Shown here: in pieces, positions 44,974 through 55,269 of the stretch
How the letters are laid out: the number at the start of each line of letters is the position of its first letter
How positions within the stretch are numbered: the first letter of the stretch is position 1
Assembly (NCBI RefSeq): GCF_038502225.1
Contig: NC_091341.1
Span: 4,298,753 to 4,362,752, forward strand
Direction: 5' to 3'
DNA: 64,000 nt
DNA from: Cherax quadricarinatus
Lineage: Eukaryota; Arthropoda; Malacostraca; Decapoda; Parastacidae
Made by a program: the position numbers and the translations under genes
Notes under the pieces: model-generated
What the model saw: the letters and a program-made list of their open reading frames with translations, nothing else
Databases searched by the model: none
What the model was told of the DNA's origin: nothing

Positions 44974-45232
44974 GAAAAAAATAGTATAAAATACCGACAC
45001 AATGGAAATATAAACTGATATGCAGTTTAATGTGATCCTTTATTGACAACGTTTCGGCCACACAGTGGGCTTTATCAAGTCACAAACAGATCTACCTGGG
45101 TGGAAGGTACGTGAGTATTTATGCGATGAAGTCAGGTGGAGAATGCTTCATAAAGCCCACTGTGTGGGCGAAACGTTGTCAATAAAGGATCACATTAAAC
45201 TGCATGTGTGTTTATATTTCCATGACCTCATT
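44974..45232. mobile_element. short PLE-derived hairpin unit with 14-bp target duplication
   Basis: Left half (minus orientation) and right half (plus orientation) share the PLE terminal block gcccactgtgtgggcgaaac, tcaataaaggatcacatt and the tgtttatatttcca end as an inverted repeat. The unit is flanked by tgacctcactgagt (44960-44973) and tgacctcattaagt (45233-45246), a 14-bp duplication with two mismatches. It has no coding region. It is a miniature of the palindrome at 10188-12176. Confidence 0.87.
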
Positions 45233-45359
45233 AAGTTCATCTTAGCTTAGGCGACGAAAACAGTCGTGAAAATACTACTGAAACTTGAACTTGGGATCCC
45301 TTTTTCAGCTTAAACGATGAAAGTGAAGACAACCAAATTGATGAAGATGTTTCCCTTGT

Positions 45360-45786
45360 TGAACATTAAAATGGTATTTTAATGTTCAATCTGTCAGACA
45401 CTGCAACACAAGGGTATCTTGGTACAGACCTACAATCAACTTCGACAACCTCTACTAGTGAGAACGGCTGGATTTGAGAGGGACCTGACCTCCCAACATC
45501 TGAGTTCTTACCTCTTCTAGTGACCTACGTCTCACCTCTTGGCGCTATATAAGGCTCCATCCTGTCACTTCATCTCCATATTGTTTCATTCTATGGAACA
45601 ATGCTCTTCTCCAGACTGAGGGACTGACCACCTCAAAACTTTAAGGGTGATGGACTGATTACATCGTCTTCAAGTATCTTCTGCTTCTATCAACTTTTCT
45701 GTACTCGACTGAAGAAGCCTACTGTGTAGGCGAAACGTTTCGAAATAAAGATACCTAACTGTTGCATATGTGTCTTACCTAACAAC
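45360..45786 (+). mobile_element. PLE-derived unit with 13-bp target duplication
   Basis: Flanked by exact copies of atgtttcccttgt at 45347-45359 and 45787-45799. The unit begins tgaacattaaaatgg and ends cttacctaacaac. It contains a hammerhead-like core at 45709-45736 and the aaataaagatacctaactgt block. It is related to the 79-bp insert at 4669-4747. No reading frame of note. Confidence 0.88.
45709..45736 (+). ncRNA. hammerhead-like ribozyme core in a PLE unit
   Basis: Box CTGAAGA (fits CUGANGA) at 45709-45715, one extra A, stem GCCTAC/GTAGGC with TGT loop (45717-45731), then GAAAC (45732-45736). The expected short stem III and cleavage triplet after GAAAC are not clear (gtttcg follows). Self-cleavage is therefore uncertain. 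Confidence 0.55.
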
Positions 45787-45799
45787 ATGTTTCCCTTGT

Positions 45800-46361
45800 G
45801 GGACTCTGATGTGACTCTGACGTCATTCTATCATTGGGTTAGGAATAACAAACAGACGTACAGGGTCTTGCTGCCTCATAGATTAAACAACCTTAAGTTT
45901 TATGCAATAATGTAAAATACTTCAAAATTAGTAAGAAAAATTAAGAGGAAATATTTTGGGACAATATTCCCGGGAAAACTTGTTAATCCACAATAAAGTG
46001 ACATGAATGAGAAGGCAATTAATAATTTATAAAATAAAAGCATTAGAGAGTTTTTTTTCACGGAAAAAGCTGTCTTTCTTATAAAAAAATTGAAATTTGA
46101 TGAAAAGTAAGCGAGATGCGAACAAACATATGGTACGGAATAAAAATGGCCGCTAACTTGAAACGACGCCATTTTGAAATTCGTATCGTGGTATTTCGCT
46201 CTGCGAACACACACATAAACAAAAAAGTTAAGTCCCATACTTTCTTCACTATGCAACATACGGTATTTAATTTCTGAACTAATTATACTAGACTATATAA
46301 ACAAGATCCCGAGTGGTGGTTTTAACCTAGAAAACTAAAACACCACAGTGTACAGACGCTG
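45800..46361. other. unannotated AT-rich sequence
   Basis: An open frame at 45900-46259 on the minus strand has no recognisable domain; AT content and lack of context argue against a gene. Nothing else is supported. Confidence 0.4.
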
Positions 46362-48303
46362 GCGTCCACACACTCCACTGTTACACACCAGCGTCCACAC
46401 ACTCCACTGTTACACTCCAGCGTCCACACACTCCACTGTTACACTCCAGCGTCCACACACTCCACTGTTACACTCCAGCGTCCACACACTCCACTGTTAC
46501 ACACCAGCGTCCACACACTCCACTGTTACACTCCAGCGTCCACACACTCCACTGTTACACTCCAGCGTCCACACACTGCACTGTTACACTCCAGCGTCCA
46601 CACACTCCACTGTTACACTCCAGCGTCCACACACTCCACTGTTACACACCAGCGTCCACACACTCCACTGTTACACTCCAGCGTCCACATACTCCACTGT
46701 TACACACCAGCGTCCACACACTCCACTGTTACACACCAGCGTCCACACACTCCACTGTTACACACCAGCGTCCACACACTCCACTGTTACACACCAGCGT
46801 CCACACACTCCACTGTTACACTCCAGCGTCCACACACTCCACTGTTACACTCCAGCGTCCACACACTCCACTGTTACACTTCAGCGTCCACACACTCCAC
46901 TGTTACACTCCAGCGTCCACACACTCCACTGTTACACTCCAGCGTCCACACACTCCACTGTTACACTCCAGCGTCCACACACTCCACTGTTACACTCCAG
47001 CGTCCACACACTCCACTGTTACACTCCAGCGTCCACACACTCCACTGTTACACTCCAGCGTCCACACACTGCACTGTTACACTCCAGCGTCCACACACTC
47101 CACTGTTACACTCCAGCGTCCACACACTCCACTGTTACACACCAGCGTCCACACACTCCACTGTTACACTCCAGCGTCCACATACTCCACTGTTACACAC
47201 CAGCGTCCACACACTCCACTGTTACACACCAGCGTCCACACACTCCACTGTTACACACCAGCGTCCACACACTCCACTGTTACACACCAGCGTCCACACA
47301 CTCCACTGTTACACTCCAGCGTCCACACACTCCACTGTTACACTCCAGCGTCCACACACTCCACTGTTACACTCCAGCGTCCACACACTCCACTGTTACA
47401 CTCCAGCGTCCACACACTCCACTGTTATACTACAGCGTCCACACACTCCACTGTTACACTCCAGCGTCCACACACTCCACTGTTACACTCCAGCGTCCAC
47501 ACACTCCACTGTTACACTCCAGCGTCCATACACTCCACTGTTACACTCCAGCGTCCACACACACCACTGTTACACTCCAGCGTCCACACACTCCACTGTT
47601 ACACACCAGCGTCCACACACTCCACTGTTACACACCAGCGTCCACACACTCCACTGTTACACACCAGCGTCCACACACTCCACTGTTACACTCCAGCGTC
47701 CACACACTCCACTGTTACACTCCAGCGTCCACACACTCCACTGTTACACACCAGCGTCCACACACTCCACTGTTACACTCCAGCGTCCACACACTCCACT
47801 GTTACACACCAGCGTCCACACACTCCACTGTTACACTCCAGCGTCCACACACTCCACTGTTACACACCAGCGTCCACACACTCCACTGTTACACTCCAGC
47901 GTCCACACACTCCACTGTTACACACCAGCGTCCACACACTCCACTGTTACACTCCAGCGTCCACATACTCCACTGTTACACACCAGCGTCCACACACTCC
48001 ACTGTTACACACCAGCGTCCACACACTCCACTGTTACACTCCAGCGTCCACACACTCCACTGTTACACACCAGCGTCCACACACTCCACTGTTACACTCC
48101 AGCGTCCACACACTCCACTGTTACACACCAGCGTCCACACACTCCACTGTTACACACCAGCGTCCACACACTCCACTGTTACACTCCAGCGTCCACACAC
48201 TCCACTGTTACACTCCAGCGTCCACACACTCCACTGTTACACTCCAGCGTCCACACACTCCACTGTTACACTCCAGCGTCCACACACTCCACTGTTACAC
48301 TCC
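46362..48303. repeat. 29-bp satellite array (~67 units)
   Basis: Unit ccagcgtccacacactccac plus tgttacact. The main polymorphism is acac-t-cc versus acac-a-cc at the unit junction, which alternates in recurring patterns and suggests higher-order blocks of several hundred bp. A 666-codon frame spans it only because 29 is not divisible by 3 and no frame of the unit has a stop. Confidence 0.97.
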
Positions 48304-48542
48304 ATCTCTTCAGAACAAAATACCAGACGTATCATGCAAACATTTTAAACTTGCAATAAATACAACAATTATAGATATAAATCCAGATGTTTTAACCATT
48401 TCAGGATCTAATTCTTAGGCCTTTTAACAGTGTATTTATATGTACACAATAAACTAGTCAAAATTCTAGAGGCAAAATCTAAATCTAAATCTTTAATTCT
48501 ATTTCTGCGTAAAACGCCACTTCTCGTCGCTCTATGTATTGA

Positions 48543-48771
48543 AGATGAATGGTTCAGAGAACCGACATGTTGATAAATTAGACACATGTGCAACTCTTGG
48601 GTATCTTTATTGAGGAAACGTTTCGCCACATCGACTCAAGGTTGAGGGACTGATTACCTCATTCTCCTCCTGTTCTTCAAGATTCTCCTTTGTATGGACT
48701 GATGAAGCCACTGTGTGGCGAAACGTTTCCTCAATAAAGATACCCAAGAGTTGCACATGTGTCTAATTTAT
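48543..48771. mobile_element. short PLE-derived hairpin unit with 13-bp target duplication
   Basis: Arms 48574-48630 and 48714-48770 are 57-bp reverse complements containing gacacatgtgcaactcttgg and gaggaaacgtttcgccaca. The unit is flanked by exact ctctatgtattga at 48530-48542 and 48772-48784. It is inserted next to another hammerhead-like motif (48786). The right half carries the hammerhead-like core at 48699-48724. Confidence 0.9.
48699..48724 (+). ncRNA. hammerhead-like core in the PLE hairpin unit
   Basis: CTGATGA at 48699-48705, extra A, stem GCCAC/GTGGC with TGT loop (48707-48719), GAAAC at 48720-48724. The downstream sequence gtttcctcaataaag does not give the usual minimal stem III plus UH cleavage site. 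Confidence 0.6.
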
Positions 48772-48785
48772 CTCTATGTATTGAC

Positions 48786-48818
48786 CTGATGAAGCTCTAC
48801 TTAGAGCGAAACGTCGTA
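48786..48818 (+). ncRNA. hammerhead ribozyme candidate, most complete core in the window
   Basis: CTGATGA (48786-48792), one extra A, stem II GCTCT...AGAGC (48794-48807), GAAA (48808-48811), then C-GTC-G closing a minimal stem III and TA at 48817-48818 as the UH cleavage site (GUA triplet). Stem I is partial: attg upstream (48778-48783) can pair with caat downstream, but the base pairs next to the core are mismatched. A PLE unit is inserted just upstream. All catalytic core bases are present, but the extra A is non-canonical. Confidence 0.6.
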
Positions 48819-48879
48819 AACAATGGTTTACACTGCACAACTTAGAACTATGTTTGGAGGATGTGAAGACGGTAAACTA

Positions 48880-49200
48880 ACATGAAGGATAACAGACGAT
48901 GGATAAGATGTACTGTATTTGAGACACTGGTTAAGAAGCAATGATTAAAAGCATTGAATAAGAGAGACTTAGAGAAACAGGATAAGAGACAATGTATTAA
49001 AGACACTGTATGAGAAACAACGGATAAGAGACACTGTATAAGAGGCAATGAATAAAAGGCACTTAATAAGAGATACTACATAAGAGACACAGAGAGACAG
49101 GATAAGACACACTGGATAAGAGACACTGTCTAAGAGACACTAAGATACACTGGATAAGCAGTTAAGAAGCACTGGATAAGAGTCACTAGGATAAGAGCTA
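48880..49200. repeat. degenerate gataagagacact repeat (~13-14 bp)
   Basis: Imperfect units such as ggataagagacact recur about 15-20 times with many substitutions. Non-coding. Confidence 0.75.
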
Positions 49201-49658
49201 ACAAATAAAATACCGTGGATAAGATACATTGGATAACTCACTAGATAAGAAACACTAAATAAAAGTGAATAAAAGGAATAGCAAGATACGAAAGGGAAAA
49301 ATAAAGGGGAAACGAGAGTAAAAATAAATAGAAAAATTATTGCGAAACAGAAGAAGCAGCAAATACAGGAAGAAAAAAGCCAGCAAATATAGAAAGAAAA
49401 GTCAAAGGAAAGCGCACACAAAGTAAGACAATGGAAGACAAGAATGAAAAACATGGTATCTCAGGGAGGGAGAGTGAAGGTTTAGACGAGACTGAAGCAG
49501 TTATGATGGTAAACAGTGGAGAGGTGAAACAAAGAGGAACCAGCACCACCACTAGCACCACCACCAGCACCACCAACAACAAAAGCACTATCACTACCAG
49601 CACCTGAACATGCAGCAACACCAGCAACAGCTTCAGCAAAAGCATCAGCATTAGCATT
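49201..49658. other. purine-rich and cagcacca-rich low-complexity sequence
   Basis: An A/G-rich stretch at 49250-49450 is followed by imperfect agcaccacc trinucleotide-type repeats at 49540-49650. No gene is supported. Confidence 0.5.
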
Positions 49659-50160
49659 GTGGCTTTATCACCCACAGTGTCACTATCACCCATTGTTGCT
49701 TTATCACCCACAGTGTCACTATCACCCAGTGTGGCTTTATCACCCACAGTGTCACTATCACCCATTGTTGCTTTATCACCCACAGTGTCACTATCACTCA
49801 GTGTGACTATCACCCACAGTGTCACTATCACTCAGTGTGACTATCACCCACAGTGTCACTATCACTCAGTGTGGCTTTATCACCCACAGTGTCACTATCA
49901 CCCAGTGTCACTATCACCTAGTGTCACTGTCACCCAGTGTGGCTTTATCACCCAATGTCACTATGACCCAGTGTCACTACCACCCAATGTCACAATCACC
50001 CAGTGTGACTTTCGCCCACAGTGTCACTATCACTCAGTGTGGCTTTATCACCCACAGTGTCACTATCACCCAGTGTGGCTTTATCACCCACAGTGTCTGT
50101 CACCTACTATGTACTTTTATCACTCACAGCAAATCTGATCACCCATAGTGGGACTTGTCG
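49659..50160. repeat. 18/36-bp minisatellite of tatcacccacagtgtcac-type units
   Basis: Unit halves tatcacccacagtgtcac and tatcacccagtgtggctt alternate, with decay toward the right end. Reading frames are artefacts. Confidence 0.85.
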
Positions 50161-50439
50161 CCCACAGTATAGCTTTATCATACACAGTGGGACTATCACC
50201 CTCAGGGGCACTATCACCTACGGTGAACCTATCAACCATACTCTCACTTTATCACTCAAAGTAGCACTTTATCACATGCTTTATCAGCCACTTCATAGAG
50301 CACCATACTGGGTGACGAAGTCTGCAGTGGGGGATAAAGCCCCATTGTGGGTGATAAAGTTCCACTGTGTATGGAAAATGGCTAAATAAAATGTCCGTCA
50401 TTTCACTTAGGTCATTGTCTACAGTTATAATTTTAAAAG

Positions 50440-50695
50440 GCTCTGGTGGCCTGGTGGTTAACGCTCTCGCTTCACACGGTGAGGGCCTGGGTTCGATTCC
50501 CAGCCAGAGTAGAAACATTGGACGTGTTTCTTTCCACCTGTTGTCTATGTTCCCCATCAGTAAAATGGGTACCTGGGTGTTAGTCGACTGGTGTGGGTCG
50601 CATCCTGGGACACTGACCTAAGGAGGCCTGGTCACAGACCGGGCCGCGGGGGCGTTGACCCCCGGAACTCTCTCCAGGTAAACTCCAGGTAATAC
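50440..50695 (+). mobile_element. tRNA-derived SINE with LINE-shared 3' tail
   Basis: The tRNA-like head (50440-50510) has acceptor strands gctctgg/ccagagt, A box tggcctggtgg (50447-50457), an anticodon stem ctcgc/gtgag, a T arm ctgggttcgattcccag and B box ggttcgattcc (50490-50500). The tRNA-unrelated body (50511-50615) contains tttccacctgttgtctatgt. The tail cagaccgggccgcgggggcg...ctccaggtaaactccaggta (50633-50692) matches the LINE 3' end at 3190-3243. Tail sharing suggests mobilisation by that LINE family. Confidence 0.88.
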
Positions 50696-50854
50696 AAGCA
50701 TTAGGACTGCTGAGACACACATGTCTCACTTGGCAATTTTCTTGCAAACAAAGAATTCTATTTTACATTACACAGTATAGTGGAAGGTCCTCTCGTCTTC
50801 CTGCTACCTCCTTTTATTTTTGTTCATCTTTTTATTATTTTATTTATTTATTTT

Positions 50855-50962
50855 TTTGGCTAAGACCCTCGTCAGGTAACACTTGTCCTGTTTCCTGACA
50901 AATCTTACCTAACCTAACTTAACCTTACGTAACCTAACCTAACCTAGCCTAGCCTAATCTCT
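50855..50962. repeat. fragment of the 3721-4822 repeat family joined to CCTAA-like tract
   Basis: ggctaagaccctcgtcaggt and acttgtcctgtttcctgac resemble the arm of the inverted-repeat element. A short degenerate run of cctaa pentamers follows (about 50904-50958). The same combination is seen at 53980-54055. Confidence 0.65.
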
Positions 50963-51064
50963 TCCTTCTATTTTCCCAAAACCTGTTTCTTTGATTTCCT
51001 TGTCCTTCCCTTATCTTACCCCCAGTCATTACCATATTCTAAGGTCACCAGTCCTTGATTCTTG

Positions 51065-51811
51065 TTTAAAATACATGTGTGCGTGTGTGTGTGCGTGTTT
51101 GTGTGTGTACTCGCCTATTTGTGGTTGCAGGGGTCGAGTCTTAGCTCCTGGCCCCCGCCTCTTCACCGGTTGCTACTGGGCCCTCTCTCTCCCCGCTCCA
51201 TGAGCTTTATCAAACCTCGTCTTAAAACTGTGTATGGTTCCTGCCTCCACTACGTCATTTTCTAGGCTATTCCACTGCCTTACAACTCTATGACTGAAGA
51301 AATACTTCCTAATATCTCTCTGACTCATTTGTGTCTTCAACTTCCAATTGTGGCCTCTTGTTTCTGTGTCCCCTCCCTGGAACATCCTGTCTTTGTCTAC
51401 CTTGTCTATTCCACGCAGTATTTTATATGTCGTTATCATGTCTCCCCTGACCCTCCTGTCCTCCAGTGTCGTCAGGCCGATTTCCCTTAATCTTTCTTCA
51501 TAGGACATTCCCCTTAGCTCTGGAACTAACCTTGTCGCAAACCTTTGTACTTTCTCTAGTTTCTTGACGTGCTTTATCAAGTGCGGGTTCCAAACAGGTG
51601 CTGCATACTCCAGTATGGGCCTGACATACACGGTGTACAGTGTCTTGAACGATTCCTTACTAAGGTATCGGAATGCTGTTCTCAGGTTTACCAGGCGCCC
51701 ATATGCTGCAGCAGTTATCTGATTGATGTGTGCTTCCGGAGACATGCTCGGTGTTATACTCACCCCAAGATCTTTCTCCTTGAGTGAGGTTTGCAGTCGT
51801 TGGCCACCTAG

Positions 51812-51813
<2 letters not shown>
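51065..51813 (-). pseudogene. LINE RT C-terminal fragment with 3' tail
   Basis: On the minus strand 51173-51763 encodes 196 residues: AAAYGRLVNLRTAFRYLSKE, LYTVYVRPILEYAAPVWNP, HVKKLEKVQRFATRLVPE, YEERLREIGLTTLEDRRVRG and FFSHRVVRQWNSLENDVVEA, ending FKTRFDKAHGAGRERAQ. This is the post-RT region of a CR1/L2/jockey-like LINE distinct from the CR1 nest. The frame is open but lacks EN and RT cores, so it is 5'-truncated. The 3' UTR (51065-51170) contains gagctaagactcgacccctg and ends in an ac-rich tail. The family is represented also at 19570, 57095 and by tail-only pieces. Confidence 0.87.

Positions 51814-51895
<82 letters not shown>
51814..51895. repeat. (GT)n microsatellite
   Basis: About 41 gt dinucleotides at the 5' side of the minus-strand LINE fragment. 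Confidence 0.95.
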
Positions 51896-51900
<5 letters not shown>

Positions 51901-52179
51901 AATGAACTCATACTCACGAGGTCACTCAGATGAATGATATGCACCACATAGTCAAGTTACTGTATACCATCAGTATGGTATACTCGAGACATTCTGGGGA
52001 GCATCTGCGTGTCTAGGAACGAGATCACCAACATAAAAAAAAAAACAAGAAATTGGCCAGCTTAGATGTCACTTCGTTATTTATAAAAGCTACTACTTTC
52101 CAAACCATCGATCTGTTGCCTGGAAAATGACAAACAACACAACTATTTCCTTGCCAAGTCAAGACTTTGTTGACCTGAT

Positions 52180-53260
52180 TGAACTTTGTGTAAACATTAA
52201 CTGTTCCCCTTTTAACAAGACCTGCTTCAGAAAAAAATTGGCGTGGCCGAAGGCTCGCCAAACGGTGCTGTTCTGGTACACGTAATCATTGAAAAGCGAA
52301 TAATTCATGGATATCATCCTAACACAGCTGACTGCTGTATGTCAATTACAGACTCATCACAAGATGATTAAACTTTTCAAAAAAGATTCAATGCAGTTGA
52401 GCTTGCCATCCAATTCACTTTGAAGGAAGACACAGTGACACACATTATTGTATTTTCTGCTCTACAAATCAGATACACAGCTGAAATTCAAGGTTTACGG
52501 AAACCTACTAATTAATACGACTTTATACACTTCATATAACACCACGATGCAACACCTCCAGAAAAAGGAGCGCTAATGAGTTCCTTCCCGGAGCATGGAG
52601 ATTATGTAACCCAGAGTTTTAAGAAGAATGTTATAATATCAAAACCATCTCCAAACTCTGTTTCCTATCTTCACACACGACTGCAGGAAAAGACCACTTA
52701 AAATTATTACCACACCCAAAACAGAAATAAATTATTAGGTGTATCGTCAACCCACTAACCTGACCAACATCTGTATACCACCATCAACGAATCACACTCA
52801 TCACCTTCACTATCATCAAGGATCTTACTAGAGCCAAACATAGCCACCATCATACCGAAAACTACGGGAATCCGAATCATTCACTGCAATGGATGCGACA
52901 AACGTCACATAAAGGAAACTATGGGACAACGTCACATCAGTAAGTATATAGAACGAATAATTTCCAACGCATGTGTTAAATATCAAGAAAAACGATCATA
53001 ACCTCGTGAAATGAACGAATGGTAAACTAATTTTCAACGAACGAGACGAGGAAGATGTTTAGAACTTATTCTCATCAACATTCCTAACATAGTCACACAG
53101 AACCACGGTAGCTTCATGTTAGCTAAACCTTGAAGTTACACCATACCTGTAATATAGCCAGGCATCAAGGAAACAATAATATAGCCCAGTGTACACCCAG
53201 CAGTGCTTGCTTGTCCTCGGCTTGATAAAGCTCTAGGCAACCAAAACTTGACCCAAAAAA
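52180..53260 (+). pseudogene. old, heavily decayed Penelope-like element
   Basis: With many frame changes the plus strand shows a late-RT-like stretch (FKVYGKPTN-like text near 52480, then a DFIHFI and HHDAT analogue of HFYSHHDT). Near 52810 comes a linker TIIKDLTRAKHS collinear with TTIKDITSDRQD of the 10188-12176 PLE. IIHCNGCDKRHIKETMGQ follows, a degenerate version of IIPCNDCNKLYVGETSR. A cttgataaagctctaggcaa segment near 53220 resembles a decayed hammerhead-like box. Alignment by eye only; clearly non-functional. Confidence 0.65.
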
Positions 53261-53327
53261 TATCTAAACATTTATGTTATTCTTGGCAAAAGTGCGAGCA
53301 ACATTGTTAACCCCTTCACCGACTGCC

Positions 53328-53775
53328 AGCACAAGGAATCCAGCAGGTGAGTGTTCCTAGCTGTGTGACTGCCAGTACAAGGAATCCAGCAGGTGAGTGT
53401 TCCTAGCTGTGTGACTGCCAGTACAAGGAATCCAGCAGGTGAGTGTTCCTAGCTGTGTGACTGCCAGTACAAGGAATCCAGCAGGTGAGTGTTCCTAGCT
53501 GTGTGACTGCCAGTACAAGGAATCCAGCAGGTGAGTGTTTCTAGCTGTGTGACTGCCAGTACAAGGAATCCAGCAGGTGAGTGTTTCTAGCTGTGTGACT
53601 GCCAGTACAAGGAATCCAGCAGGTGAGTGTTCCTAGCTGTGTGACTGCCAGTACAAGAAATCCAGCAGGTGAGTGTTCCTAGCTGTGTGACTGCCAGTAC
53701 AAGAAATCCAGCAGGTGAGTGTTCCTAGCTGTGTGACTGCCAGTACAAGAAATCCAGCAGGTGAGTGCTTCTAGT
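53328..53775. repeat. 46-bp minisatellite (~9.5 units)
   Basis: Unit actgccagtacaaggaatcc, agcaggtgagtgttcctagc, tgtgtg. Variants include ttcctagc/tttctagc and caaggaatcc/caagaaatcc; the latter three are clustered at the right end. Confidence 0.95.
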
Positions 53776-53889
53776 TGTGACTGATCAGTTGTGCTCTCCT
53801 CCTACAATCATTAATAAAGGGGAAGGAAACTGCAATGGGATTACTGACCTATGCCTAGCAGGTTATTCGTCTCTCTCCTGCAGGCTGTA

Positions 53890-54060
53890 CTGGTCCCGCC
53901 CTATTATTTTTTTAATGGTTGGAGGGGTAAGCCAGTGGAAGGCGTCGGTCAGATGACCAAAAGCTCTAGTGGTGGGTCATCCTATGACTAAGACCAGCGT
54001 CATGAAACACTTGTCCTGTTTCCTGATGAATCTTGCCTAACCTGAACTAACCTCCTTGTT
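53890..54060 (-). repeat. fragment of the 3721-4822 repeat family
   Basis: Reverse complement contains cagctgg-type text: caccactagagcttttggtc, atctgaccgacgccttccac and tggcttacccctcc, matching 3990-4075. It continues into a short cctaacc-like end. Confidence 0.7.
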
Positions 54061-54235
54061 CCACGCCTCACCCTCTCTCGCCTGCTATCAACGAAATATC
54101 CTAACACTGCACATGTCTTATTTTGCATTAGTCAGTATATTATGCCATCTCTTACCCTGCCGTGGTCTCTCGTCCCGAGACACTTACATCAATGTCACCT
54201 TCCCTTGTATTTACCTGTGTATATATACTTGTGTG

Positions 54236-54480
54236 ATGAATGGTTTTGAAAACCGACAAGTTAAAGAACTGAGACACTTATGCATCATATGGGAATCTTT
54301 ACTGAAGAAACGTTTCACCACACAGTGGCTTCATCAGTCCTATACAAGGCAGGCAGGTATAAGGAGGAGGAGGAGTTTAAGGTAATCAGTCCCTCAGCCT
54401 GGAGTCGATGTGTTCAGTCCATCAATCTTGTAGAAAGTACAGCACAGGGCCGTAGACGTGGCTTATATACCGTAGTCAGA
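54236..54480 (-). mobile_element. PLE-derived unit with hammerhead-like core
   Basis: Starts with gatgaatggtt like the unit at 48543 and carries, on the minus strand, CTGATGA (54331-54337), A, GCCACTGTGTGGT and GAAAC, then gtttcttcagtaaagattcc. The ggactgattacctt and ctgagg text to the right matches the spacer of the 48543-48771 unit. The right boundary is not clear, and no target duplication was found. Confidence 0.75.
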
Positions 54481-54665
54481 TGAGGCGAAGGAGGAGGAGG
54501 CGGGGTCATAGTGGTACCATCCACAAATCTAAGTAGGTCTTCGTCCAAAGATTGGACAAGTTTTGAAGAATTCTTTGTATCAGGATCCCATGATGATGGA
54601 GTGTCTCTTACACTGATTTAACAAAGCTGACTCACGAAATCGTAATGACATGACTGCAATCTAAT

Positions 54666-54985
54666 CACGGTACGGGTGGGGTTAGAACTCATGGCAAGTG
54701 AGTCGTAAAAGTCCAGGCCAGTGCGTAAGCCACTAGGCCAACTGGTTACAATAAGATTCATCCAACTAGGTATATTTATTCACCCTAAGGATGTTAGCAT
54801 GGGCCACCACTGTGACCACAAATACAAGTTTTTACAGATGAATCTCCCACCAGCGTGGCCGTAACAAACTCCAGCCCATGTCCCCCATAAGTTCTAACCC
54901 CACTCATACCATGGTTTAACAAAGTTCACCGTGCGGACGAAACGTTGTCGATAATAAGCACATCGTTTGCATCTGAATCTCGTTT
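54666..54985 (-). mobile_element. tRNA-like SINE with inverted B-box segments and a hammerhead-like end
   Basis: The minus strand at about 54750-54675 has A box tggcctagtgg, a ggacttttacgactc anticodon region (Lys-like TTT) and B-box-like gagttctaacccc. A reverse copy of gggttagaactyatgg lies at 54884-54905, giving an inverted arrangement about 190 bp apart. At 54917-54952 the plus strand reads gtttaacaaagttcaccgtg, then cggacgaaacgttgtcg, resembling the PLE hammerhead-like ends. Element limits are approximate. Confidence 0.6.
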
Positions 54986-55269
54986 ACTCCACCAAGAATA
55001 TCCTGTAGACTTCGTGAATTTAAACGTAACGTTAAGAAATTGATGCTGAGAATTAGTGACTGCCATAGCTCACGACAACACGGCGGTCAGACAGGAAAGC
55101 ATTTCACTGCTGTAAAGACAGTCAAGTGGGTGACTAATGAAGGCACCGTGAAAATCTTAGGTATTTCTGCCTCGCTCAGTTTCTGACAGTTCTCTGTTTA
55201 CTCGACGCAATATTTTATATCCTTTACTTTTTTCCGTTGTGCAATGTTACAGATTTTTTTATGAGTGGA

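Noticed and set aside
46348..48348. 666-codon Thr/His/Ser-rich protein
   Set aside because: 29-bp satellite read through all frames; no plausible start context or domain.
50440..50510. Functional tRNA gene
   Set aside because: The anticodon loop appears one base too long, and the sequence continues into a SINE body and LINE-type tail.
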